From: a virus
Reading direction: 5' to 3' (one strand)
IMG/VR virus record: IMGVR_UViG_3300024273_000078
Coordinates: 1-25,750 of that record
DNA: 25,750 nucleotides
Each line of letters opens with the position of its first letter. The first letter of the stretch is position 1. Made by a program: the position numbers and the translations under genes. Below are positions 7,979 through 15,017 of this stretch, in pieces. The notes beneath the pieces are model-generated. The model was given only the letters and a program-made list of their open reading frames with translations. It searched no databases and was not told the origin of the DNA.

Positions 7979-9046
7979 ATGAAAGTAGCGATAATCACCG
8001 ACTCACACTACGGTGTTAAAAATGACAGTCTGTCGTTTGCCAACTTTCAGAACAAGTTCTTCAACGAAGTTTTCTTACCGCATATCGTAGAGAACAAAAT
8101 CACCCACGTTCTACACCTGGGAGATTTGATGGATCGTCGTAAGTATGTCAACTACATGACTGCAAAGAATGTAGAAGACAACTTCGTTAAGCCACTCATG
8201 GACGCTGGCGTAGAGCTTCACATGGTAGCTGGAAATCATGACACATATTTCAAAAATACTAATGAGGTGAACAGCCTCCGTCAGTTGTATGGTAACAGCC
8301 ATTACGATAAATTTCACACTTACTGGAAAGACACCGTAGAGCTTGATCTTGACGGCTGCAAGGTCATGCTTTGCCCATGGATTTGCGATGAAAATGCAAG
8401 CCGAATCATGAAGAGTCTTGCAGCCACCGACGCACAGGTTCTCATGGGACACTTTGAAATCGCAGGCTTTGAAATGTATCGTGGTGCTGTATGTGAACAT
8501 GGCGAGAGCGTCAACACATTTAGCAAGTTCGATCTAGTCTGTTCCGGTCACTTCCATCACAAGTCAACACACGGAAACATCAACTATCTTGGTGCGCCGT
8601 ACGAAATGACTTGGTCGGACTACGATGATCCCAAAGGATTCCACATCTTCGACACGAGCGACCGCAGCTTAGAGTTTATCGTCAACCCTAACCGTATGTT
8701 CCACAAGATCGTGTATGATGATTCGGGCATGTCGATTGAAGATATTGCAGAACTTGACACTTCTCTCTTGACAAACACTCACATCAAGGTTATAATAAAG
8801 AACAAGGACAATCCTTACATCTTCGATCTTTTCATGGACAAGCTGTTGCAGTCTGGCGCATCTGACATCAAAGTGATCGATGACCTTGTTTTTCTTGAAG
8901 GTACCGACGATGACAGCTTGATCGATGAAGCACAAGACACCATGGCAATCCTGTCGAAATATCTAGATTCGATAGAGGTCAAGGGCAACAAGAAAAACGT
9001 AGAGAAGTTTATAAACGAGCTATACCAAGAGGCGATTAATTTATGA
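7979..9046 (+). CDS. gp47: Recombination nuclease subunit gp47 (Mre11-like)
   Basis: This is the metallophosphoesterase subunit of the gp46/gp47 complex, which resects DNA ends for recombination and breaks down host DNA. The 355 residues match T4 gp47 in length (339). Metal-binding motifs appear in order: DSHYG (Asp8, His10), HLGDLMDRR, AGNHDTYF, MGHFEI and CSGHFHHKS. The ATG follows AAGGA at a slightly long spacing. Its stop overlaps the gene 46 start (ATGA), coupling the two subunits. The coding sequence contains a perfect sigma70 promoter near 8768. Confidence 0.96.
   Translation: MKVAIITDSHYGVKNDSLSFANFQNKFFNEVFLPHIVENKITHVLHLGDLMDRRKYVNYMTAKNVEDNFVKPLMDAGVELHMVAGNHDTYFKNTNEVNSLRQLYGNSHYDKFHTYWKDTVELDLDGCKVMLCPWICDENASRIMKSLAATDAQVLMGHFEIAGFEMYRGAVCEHGESVNTFSKFDLVCSGHFHHKSTHGNINYLGAPYEMTWSDYDDPKGFHIFDTSDRSLEFIVNPNRMFHKIVYDDSGMSIEDIAELDTSLLTNTHIKVIIKNKDNPYIFDLFMDKLLQSGASDIKVIDDLVFLEGTDDDSLIDEAQDTMAILSKYLDSIEVKGNKKNVEKFINELYQEAINL
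8768..8796 (+). promoter_or_regulatory. Perfect-consensus sigma70 promoter inside gene 47
   Basis: TTGACA (8768-8773), 17 bases, TATAAT (8791-8796): both hexamers are perfect and the spacing is optimal. It lies within gene 47 about 250 bases before gene 46, so it could give extra gene 46 mRNA. It may be fortuitous, because the codons (Leu-Thr ... Val-Ile-Ile) are unremarkable, but it shares the exact architecture of the intergenic promoters here. Confidence 0.55.
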
Positions 9047-10749
9047 TAGAATTCCAGACAGTGAAATATAAGAATATCCTGTCAACCGGCAACTCTTGGA
9101 CTACTATTGACTTGAACGTTAACAAGTCAACATTAATCGTAGGTGAGAACGGCGCAGGCAAGTCTACTATGCTTGACGCCGTTTGTTTTGCGTTGTATGG
9201 TAAGCCCTTTCGTAAGATCAACAAGCCGCAACTTCTGAACTCTATCAACCAAAAAGAACTTGAGGTGGTGTTGTCATTCAAAATTGGTAATGCTGCATAT
9301 CGCATTCGTCGTGGTATCAAGCCCAATGTATTTGAAATCTGGAAGAACAACGAACTGCTGAACCAAGATGCTGCGGCTCGTGACTACCAAGCGTATCTTG
9401 AACAGAATATCTTAAAGATGAACTTCAAATCATTTGGTCAGATTGTAGTTCTTGGTTCTTCTACCTTCGTGCCATTCATGCAATTACCAGCCCAGCATCG
9501 CCGTGAAGTGATCGAAGACTTGCTCGACATTCAGATTTTCAGTACGATGAACACTCTGTTGAAAGATCGTGTATCTACCAACAAGACCATGTTTCAAGAA
9601 AACAAGTACGATATCGACATGCTGAAAGAGCGTATCCGCTCCGCCAAGGATCATAACCAGTCTATCCGTAAGATTATGTCCACAGAAGTTTCACGCATTA
9701 AAGAGAAGGTCAAAGAACAACTCGACTTAGTTCAAACTGCTGACCAAGAAATTGACGACCTATTAGAGAATACTGGTCTCATTCTAGATAGCTTGAAGGA
9801 CAAGCCTAACGTTAAAAAGAAGCATGATGAACTACTTGACTTTGACCGGAAACTGAATACAAAGAGCCTCAGCCTAAAGAAAGAAATGCTGTTCTATGAG
9901 AACCACGACAACTGCCCGACATGTAAGCAGGGTATCGAACATGCGTTTAAACAAGGTACTATTGATGCCCACCGAGTAAAACTTGAAGAGATTGAAGAAG
10001 GTAAGCGTCAACTAGAAAGCCGTAGTCTTGTTGTAGAGAAGCGACTAATAGAGATAGCTGAACTTGAAGCAGAAATTTCTAATAACAACATGAAGGTAAG
10101 TGAACTTCGTGCTAATATCAAGATTCGCAAACTCACTATGAATGGCTACAAGTCCGAACTAGAGAATGCTCAGAAAGAAGTCGAAGCGGTAGATACTAGC
10201 AAGATCACAGAACTAGAAGATAGTTTGAAAGCCGGTCATACCACGCAAGAGGGACTTTCTTCTGATCTAGAGACACTTGCAATCGTAGGTTCGATGCTGA
10301 AAGATGGCGGCATCAAGACACGAATCATCAAGCAATATGTGCCGGTGATGAACAAACTGATTAACAAATACCTATCAGCTATGGAATTCTTTGTTCAGTT
10401 TGAACTTGACGAAGCGTTTAACGAAACAATCAAGTCCCGCTTTCGTGACATATTCTCGTACGGTTCGTTCTCGGAAGGCGAGAAGTTGCGTATCGACCTA
10501 GCGCTGATGTTCACCTGGAGAACGGTGTCAAAGATGCGCAACTCGGTTTCTACCAATCTACTGATCATGGACGAGATTATGGACAGTTCATTAGATGACG
10601 CAGGCACCGAAGAGTTTCTAAAGATTATCAACGAACTTACTTCTGATTCTAACGTCTTTATTATCAGTCATAAAGGCGACCAACTACACGACAAGTTTGA
10701 CCACACTATCCGGTTTCAAAAACACAAAAACTTTTCACGCATGGTTTAG
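9043..10749 (+). CDS. gp46: Recombination nuclease ATPase subunit gp46 (Rad50/SMC-like)
   Basis: The 568-residue ABC-type ATPase partners gp47 (T4 gp46 is 560). Walker A GENGAGKST is at residues 34-42; a central coiled coil of about 250 residues is broken by a zinc-hook CPTC (Cys291, Cys294); the C-terminal lobe has the signature SFSEGEKLRIDLAL, Walker B LLIMDE and the H-loop IISHK. The protein is complete. The start is in ATGA overlap with gene 47. A DUF465 gene follows ten bases downstream. Confidence 0.96.
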   Translation: MIEFQTVKYKNILSTGNSWTTIDLNVNKSTLIVGENGAGKSTMLDAVCFALYGKPFRKINKPQLLNSINQKELEVVLSFKIGNAAYRIRRGIKPNVFEIWKNNELLNQDAAARDYQAYLEQNILKMNFKSFGQIVVLGSSTFVPFMQLPAQHRREVIEDLLDIQIFSTMNTLLKDRVSTNKTMFQENKYDIDMLKERIRSAKDHNQSIRKIMSTEVSRIKEKVKEQLDLVQTADQEIDDLLENTGLILDSLKDKPNVKKKHDELLDFDRKLNTKSLSLKKEMLFYENHDNCPTCKQGIEHAFKQGTIDAHRVKLEEIEEGKRQLESRSLVVEKRLIEIAELEAEISNNNMKVSELRANIKIRKLTMNGYKSELENAQKEVEAVDTSKITELEDSLKAGHTTQEGLSSDLETLAIVGSMLKDGGIKTRIIKQYVPVMNKLINKYLSAMEFFVQFELDEAFNETIKSRFRDIFSYGSFSEGEKLRIDLALMFTWRTVSKMRNSVSTNLLIMDEIMDSSLDDAGTEEFLKIINELTSDSNVFIISHKGDQLHDKFDHTIRFQKHKNFSRMV

Positions 10750-10759
10750 GGAGATAAAA

Positions 10760-10945
10760 ATGAGCATCGAAGGCAGAATGGAATCGTTACAGCGCAAACA
10801 TCAAGAACTGCATAACAAAGTGGAAGTTCTTGAAGCAGAGAAAGCACCCGAGAAGTATATCCTTCCTATCAAGAAACAAAAACTACATATCAAAGACGAA
10901 ATGTGTCATTTGAAAAAAAGACTTGACAGTCAACCAGTTCTATGA
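10760..10945 (+). CDS. DUF465/YdcH-like small coiled-coil protein
   Basis: The 61-residue product is almost entirely a helical hairpin: MSIEGRMESLQRKHQELHNK, a turn near residues 28-34, then KKQKLHIKDEMCHLKKRL. That layout matches DUF465 (YdcH) proteins, which are short, charged and of unknown function. The ATG at 10760 follows AGGGAG by six bases and is preferred to a longer frame starting inside gene 46 at 10697. It is probably co-transcribed with 47-46. Its 3' end contains the -35 of the next promoter. Confidence 0.75.
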   Translation: MSIEGRMESLQRKHQELHNKVEVLEAEKAPEKYILPIKKQKLHIKDEMCHLKKRLDSQPVL

Positions 10946-10951
10946 TATTGT
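10923..10951 (+). promoter_or_regulatory. Sigma70-type promoter for the DruA-like gene
   Basis: TTGACA (10923-10928), 17 bases, TATTGT (10946-10951), with TGa before the -10. The -10 begins at the first base after the DUF465 stop, and the DruA-like ORF starts 41 bases on. The -10 is weaker than those of the core genes. Confidence 0.6.
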
Positions 10952-10991
10952 AGGTTACAGGTTTGTGATAGAGTAAAGAATGGGTAAATGA

Positions 10992-12308
10992 ATGACGATT
11001 GAAGAACAGTGGGCGCTATGGCAGGAATCAAACTCGCTAGATGACATACCAAATGTCACAGAAGACCAAGTACGTGATGCTCTGATCAAAGATTTGACAG
11101 AAGTTTCGGCAATGACTGTAGGCGAATATACACTCTATGGCAAGTGGCTAGAAGTTCAAAACAAATATCCAACGCAGACTGTTAACACTCTCTTCGGTGA
11201 AGAGACGCAACTTCTGGACACAACACAGCAATTCTTGATCGATGAGGTCAAGTCCAACATCTGGCGACCTAGTTCGAACGATGATTATATGAATCTAAAG
11301 CCACGTCTGTTGTATACTGACGACAGCGGCGTCTTGAAAGGCAAAGGCGTTGACGGCAGTGACGTGGAATCTGTTATCAAGCGCACAAAGGACCTGCCAG
11401 AGAAGTGGAACACACTGCGCAACTTTATGTCTACCATGAAGAACAACTCTAATATCGGCCGCAATCTTAACTTTATGGTCGAAGACGAAGTGACTGGCAA
11501 GTATCTCGGTGTTATCTGTATTTCGTCCGACTTTCTTGACTTGACACCTCGTGATCAATGGATCGGTTGGGCAAGAGAGAATAAGACACAAGGACATATG
11601 ATCAACTATACTGCAATCGGGTCTACTATTGTACCTACGCAGCCGCTAGGTTATAACTATGTTGGCGGTAAGTTGCTTGCTCTGTTGTGTCTATCTGACA
11701 CTGTTCAACAGCTATGGAAAGAACAGTACGGCGATACTTTGATCGGTGTAACAACCACTTCGCTCTATGGCAAATCAAAAGCAGGCGGTCTATCCCAGTA
11801 TGACAATCTAAAACACTGGAAGAAAATGGGCTACACCTCTGGTTCTATGGCTTATGAGGCTACAAAAGCTACACAGTATATGATTCGACATTGGTTGCAA
11901 CGCAACCATACATACAAATACTTTGAATGGTATGGCGCAAAGAAAGAAACAGGTCAGCCTTATAAGCGTGATCATCGCAACCGTTCGTATCACTTCGCTT
12001 ACTCAAAGCTGGGTATCCCGAAAAACTTGGCAAGTGCGCCACATGCCCGAGGCATCTACTTTAGTCCCTTGTATGAAAACAGCCGTGAGTTCTTGCGTGG
12101 CGAGATAGCAGAAGACAAACTAGTCAAGTTATTTGACACCAGTGAAGCGTCTCTGACCGAGCTATGGAAAACAAAATATGCAGCCAAGCGCATAAGGAGT
12201 CTGGTTGAGAGGGATGCTGTGTCGGATGAGACACTGTTCTATGACGACCTGATTGGTATGTCGTGGCAGGACGTGAAAGACAAGTATCTCTCGCAAGTTG
12301 GCAGATAG
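10992..12308 (+). CDS. DUF4338/DruA-like protein
   Basis: The 438-residue protein has no T4 counterpart. Its centre resembles DUF4338, the family of DruA in Druantia anti-phage systems: YLGVICISS (171-179), RDQWIGWAREN (187-197), a YNYVGGKLLALLCLS block (221-235) and GVTTTSLYG (252-260), matching the DUF4338 order of GVI-S, RD-WIGW, a core small-residue helix and a catalytic-looking beta-Thr region. The C-terminal part has conserved-looking aromatic/basic stretches (ARGIYFSPLYENSREFLRGE, 352-371). The N-terminal 100 residues are unassigned. DUF4338 is thought to be DNA-associated, but its chemistry is not settled. The gene follows its own sigma70-like promoter, has a weak SD, and is followed 67 bases later by a DUF262-HNH gene. 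Family call is from motif memory; a phage-specific branch is likely. Confidence 0.65.
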   Translation: MTIEEQWALWQESNSLDDIPNVTEDQVRDALIKDLTEVSAMTVGEYTLYGKWLEVQNKYPTQTVNTLFGEETQLLDTTQQFLIDEVKSNIWRPSSNDDYMNLKPRLLYTDDSGVLKGKGVDGSDVESVIKRTKDLPEKWNTLRNFMSTMKNNSNIGRNLNFMVEDEVTGKYLGVICISSDFLDLTPRDQWIGWARENKTQGHMINYTAIGSTIVPTQPLGYNYVGGKLLALLCLSDTVQQLWKEQYGDTLIGVTTTSLYGKSKAGGLSQYDNLKHWKKMGYTSGSMAYEATKATQYMIRHWLQRNHTYKYFEWYGAKKETGQPYKRDHRNRSYHFAYSKLGIPKNLASAPHARGIYFSPLYENSREFLRGEIAEDKLVKLFDTSEASLTELWKTKYAAKRIRSLVERDAVSDETLFYDDLIGMSWQDVKDKYLSQVGR

Positions 12309-12320
12309 GTGGTTGCCAAC
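12297..12320 (+). other. Stem-loop straddling the DruA-like stop codon
   Basis: A 7-bp perfect inverted repeat (GTTGGCA/TGCCAAC) with a 10-base loop overlaps the TAG stop at 12306-12308. There is no T tract, so termination is doubtful; it may be an RNA processing or stability element. The rest of the 67-base gap shows no gene. Confidence 0.4.
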
Positions 12321-12375
12321 GACACGAATCGGTGCTACATTCAAGTAGTGATGTTAAACAACTAGGAATTATATT

Positions 12376-13758
12376 ATGAGCGTCTTGCGTATAATCAACT
12401 CGTACACAGACCAAATTGAACTTTCCCAATTCAAAGATATCAGCAACCAAATTTGCTGCGATCTTGCCTTCCAAGCAAATGAAACGACTCGCTGGTCAGA
12501 TGAACAGCGTTCCGCATTTATCACTTCGTTTATAACAAACAAAGCACCTTCGCCCTTAATCTTCGCAGATATCGCAGCCTGTTTGGCAAACGCAATCAAG
12601 TACGAAAATATTGCTGATATCGAATATTTCGAGCGCTGGAGCAAACTAGGCAAATACATGAACCTAGACGGCAACAACCGAGTGATCTGTTTAGGCGACT
12701 TCATTCAAGGCCGAGTAGCAATTCTGCCAGGTGTCTATTACGTTGGCGGCAGCTTCCATACAATCGTAGCAGGCAAGAATGATACCATTTCTACATTGCC
12801 AAAAGCAATGCTTGGCCGCTTTGAGAAAGCGATTTTGACAATCGTGGTTTACACAGATGCTTCTCGTGAAGAACTGTCAGACCTTTTTGGCAATGTTAAC
12901 GAAGGCTCTCCTTTAAATAACGCCGAGAAGCGCAATGCACGAACCTCTGATATTGCAGCCATGGTACGTGGTCTTGCAAAACAGTATCGCCCATTCTTCT
13001 CTCAAGCCAATACGAAGTGGTTCCCAAAGAAGCAAGTGAACCGACGTAGCATCGATGACTTCATTGCTTCGCTCTGCTTTGTCCACTTCAACGGTCTCGA
13101 AAAAACTATCGGCACCAAGTCACTGATGGATATGTACCGTGTTGGTTCCAATGAAGATGTTTACATCAAATCCTTCGAAAGTTCCTTCAAAAACTTCATG
13201 AAGGTGGTTGAGAATTACCCCGACTTATGTGCCTTGACAAACCGCAACTTGCTGCTTGATCTATACTACATCATCGAAACCTCTAAGAAAGATAGCCAAG
13301 AGTTCAAAGACAAAGCACACCGTGAGAAGTTTTTGCACCAGTTCATCGTGGCTTCTGGCGAACTGGTACACGAGCGCAAGCTGCATGTCATGGGCGTGGG
13401 TAAGAATGCCAAGGCAAAGACCTTTGACCACCTGGTAGGCGGTCAACAGATGGCAAACAACAAAAAGCGCCACGAGTTGTTGATGTCGAAAATTGATCTT
13501 ACCAACTACTTCAACACTATCAGCCCGACTCGCAGTGCAAGCGCTTTGACCCGCTTGGGTGCGGCAGTTCGTGACAACTTGAAGACGCCAGAAGGCAAGG
13601 ACATCGACTTGTCAAAACTGCATGACGGCAAGACCTATCACGGTGGCCACATCACGCCTTCTGCCGACGGTGGCAATGCCGACTTGTCGAACATCGCTAT
13701 CCAGGAAGCACGTGATAACCTGATCCTTGGTCGCAAACCTATCGAATATGCAAATTAA
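12376..13758 (+). CDS. DUF262-like protein with C-terminal HNH motif
   Basis: The 460-residue product has a DUF262 (ParB-like) pattern at the N-terminus: RWSDEQRSAFITSFITN (39-55), the hallmark DGNNR (98-102, usual form DGQQR) and VNEGSPLNNAEKRNA (174-188). The C-terminus carries a HNH-like nuclease motif, GGHITPSADGG (423-433) followed by SNIAIQEARDNL (438-449). DUF262 plus nuclease occurs in type IV restriction enzymes of the GmrSD group and in SspE-like defence proteins; other DUF262 proteins are phage-borne with unknown roles. The ATG follows AGGA by eight bases. Codon choice in the last third (many TTG Leu and C-ending codons) looks richer in GC than its neighbours, suggesting separate acquisition. 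Function as a nuclease is inferred; target unknown. Confidence 0.75.
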   Translation: MSVLRIINSYTDQIELSQFKDISNQICCDLAFQANETTRWSDEQRSAFITSFITNKAPSPLIFADIAACLANAIKYENIADIEYFERWSKLGKYMNLDGNNRVICLGDFIQGRVAILPGVYYVGGSFHTIVAGKNDTISTLPKAMLGRFEKAILTIVVYTDASREELSDLFGNVNEGSPLNNAEKRNARTSDIAAMVRGLAKQYRPFFSQANTKWFPKKQVNRRSIDDFIASLCFVHFNGLEKTIGTKSLMDMYRVGSNEDVYIKSFESSFKNFMKVVENYPDLCALTNRNLLLDLYYIIETSKKDSQEFKDKAHREKFLHQFIVASGELVHERKLHVMGVGKNAKAKTFDHLVGGQQMANNKKRHELLMSKIDLTNYFNTISPTRSASALTRLGAAVRDNLKTPEGKDIDLSKLHDGKTYHGGHITPSADGGNADLSNIAIQEARDNLILGRKPIEYAN

Positions 13759-13761
13759 CTC

Positions 13762-13790
13762 TTGACAAAGACTAAAAGTTGGTGTATAGT
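13762..13790 (+). promoter_or_regulatory. Sigma70-type promoter upstream of tRNA-like element and dexA
   Basis: TTGACA (13762-13767), 17 bases, TATAGT (13785-13790), directly after the DUF262-HNH stop. It should start transcription near 13797, just before the tRNA-like element. Confidence 0.85.
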
Positions 13791-13791
13791 A

Positions 13792-13799
13792 TATAAATA
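13792..13799 (+). promoter_or_regulatory. T4-type late promoter box adjoining an early promoter
   Basis: An exact TATAAATA, followed by C as in the T4 late consensus TATAAATAC, starts two bases after the sigma70 -10. A late start would fall near 13805, so both promoters could drive the same transcript at different times. Confidence 0.65.
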
Positions 13800-13809
13800 C
13801 ACTAACTAT

Positions 13810-13879
13810 GCGGGGTGTCACAGGAACAATCAAGAATACCCTTCTTGACAGAGTTGTGCGATACAACTACCCCGCTCCA
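13810..13879 (+). ncRNA. tRNA-like element with encoded CCA and reduced D arm
   Basis: Seven-bp acceptor-like stem GCGGGGT (13810-13816)/ACCCCGC (13869-13875), then T and CCA (13877-13879). A T-like arm AGTTG-TGCGATA-CAACT (13852-13868) abuts the 3' acceptor strand exactly as in tRNA and keeps the G53-C61 pair and U54, C56, G57, A58. An anticodon-like arm CAAGA-ATACCCT-TCTTG (13831-13847) has T33; read literally the anticodon would be ACC (Gly). Only 14 bases replace the D arm and no D stem forms; A32-T38 can pair, and C37 is atypical. It is therefore a degenerate tRNA, a tRNA mimic or a structured leader of dexA rather than a standard tRNA. Confidence 0.5.
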
Positions 13880-13902
13880 ATACATTATGAATAGGATTAT
13901 AA

Positions 13903-14541
13903 ATGAGTAGACATGATCTCATAATTGACTTTGAGACTATGGGTACAAATGCACAGAACTGTGCGGTTGTCGAACTATCAACCTTCGTGTTTGAATGGGA
14001 TCGTTTTGGTACCAATCCCTACAGTTACAACGAAGTTTTAGATAATGTTACAAAATACAAATTCGACGTTGAAGATCAAGTTCGTAACTACGGTTTCAAA
14101 CTTGAAAGAGAAACAGTCGAGTGGTGGTCGTCTTTACCAAAAGAAGTGCGTCAACTTGCTATACCTTCTGATAAAGACTTGACATTGCCTCAGTTCACCG
14201 AGGCGTTCATGAGAGACCTTTGCGATGGTCCCAAGATTGAATACTGGTGGTCACGAAACAACACATTCGATCCTACGGTACTTTGGCGACTTGTCTGGAC
14301 ACAAGACTCTAAGTATCGTCTAAACGAATATCTAATGCACTGGCGTGTACGTGATATTAAGACTTGGATTGATGCTAAGTTTGACTTCACAACTAGAAGT
14401 GGTTTCTGCCCGTTCGAGGACGAAAAACTATTCAATTCGCTGTTCAAACAACACGACAGCGCACATGATGTTGTTGCAGATGTTTTACGATTACAATCAA
14501 TTTTTAGAGCAGAGAATGGCTTGGAGCATATAAATAAATGA
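13903..14541 (+). CDS. dexA: DexA-like 3'-5' exonuclease (DEDDh)
   Basis: The 212-residue protein resembles T4 exonuclease A (DexA, 227 residues). Metal ligands of the DEDDh class are visible: LIIDFET (Asp9, Glu11), the TFDPTVLW motif with Asp123, and HDVVAD (His188, Asp193). Tryptophan-rich TVEWWSS and EYWWSRNN segments also fit the RNase T-like/Rv2179c-like branch. Substrate could be DNA or RNA; T4 DexA acts on DNA. The ATG has an AGGAT ribosome site. The transcript would begin with the tRNA-like element. The stop overlaps the next start (ATGA). Confidence 0.85.
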   Translation: MSRHDLIIDFETMGTNAQNCAVVELSTFVFEWDRFGTNPYSYNEVLDNVTKYKFDVEDQVRNYGFKLERETVEWWSSLPKEVRQLAIPSDKDLTLPQFTEAFMRDLCDGPKIEYWWSRNNTFDPTVLWRLVWTQDSKYRLNEYLMHWRVRDIKTWIDAKFDFTTRSGFCPFEDEKLFNSLFKQHDSAHDVVADVLRLQSIFRAENGLEHINK

Positions 14542-15017
14542 CAGACACTAAGTATAATGCGGCTGCATCGGGAGCAATGCGTGAAGCTCTAGGCGTGCCA
14601 TACTTTAGGCAAGTGCCACTAGAAGCTGTAGCAGCCGGTGCGACCTCTCTAGAATACGGTGCAAAGAAGTATGCTGACCGTAATTGGGAAAAAGGCTTGC
14701 CTTGGCAACAAATGATCGATAGTTTGAAGCGTCATATTGATGACTTTGAACGTAGGTCAGATTATGACAATGGACCTGACGGCTCTGGTCTGCACCAAGT
14801 CTGTATGATTATGGCTTCGGCTATGATGCTATCAGCTTCTGTGATTCGTAAAGTTGGACACGATGATAGAATGGAAGCTCCGGACGATAGCGCATATAGC
14901 TCTAAAGAAGCTGCAAAGTGGATGCAATCGCAGCTTGAATTTTCAGCCGCATTCAACCACAAGAATAATAATAAGGGCGAGCCAGCTAAAGATAATTATG
15001 AAAAAGAGAGTGAATGA
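14538..15017 (+). CDS. dATP/dGTP diphosphohydrolase N-terminal domain-like protein
   Basis: The 159-residue protein contains the block EYGAKKYADRNWEKGLPWQQ (39-58), then SLKRHIDDFERRSDYD (62-77) and SGLHQVCMIMASAMML (83-98). This is the all-alpha pattern of the phage dATP/dGTP diphosphohydrolase N-terminal domain (formerly DUF5664), a MazG-like fold that would hydrolyse purine dNTPs; Glu/Asp and His of these helices would bind metal. The C-terminal 45 residues are low-complexity and charged, so only the one domain is present. It overlaps dexA by four bases and is immediately followed by the glycosyltransferase gene, making a dexA-dNTPase-GT operon. Activity and nucleotide preference are inferred. 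Confidence 0.7.
   Translation: MTDTKYNAAASGAMREALGVPYFRQVPLEAVAAGATSLEYGAKKYADRNWEKGLPWQQMIDSLKRHIDDFERRSDYDNGPDGSGLHQVCMIMASAMMLSASVIRKVGHDDRMEAPDDSAYSSKEAAKWMQSQLEFSAAFNHKNNNKGEPAKDNYEKESE

Noticed and set aside
13226-13270. TTGACA and TATACT inside the DUF262-HNH gene
   Set aside because: The hexamers are 22 bases apart, too far for a sigma70 promoter.
14529-14536. Exact TATAAATA at the dexA end
   Set aside because: It ends one base before the next ATG at 14538, so a transcript would start inside that gene; codons for Ile-Asn-Lys explain it.
14538-15017. Possible 2-aminoadenine (Z) genome pathway suggested by the dATP/dGTP diphosphohydrolase
   Set aside because: The polymerase is family B gp43 rather than a DpoZ-type enzyme, and no PurZ or DatZ gene is present in the window.
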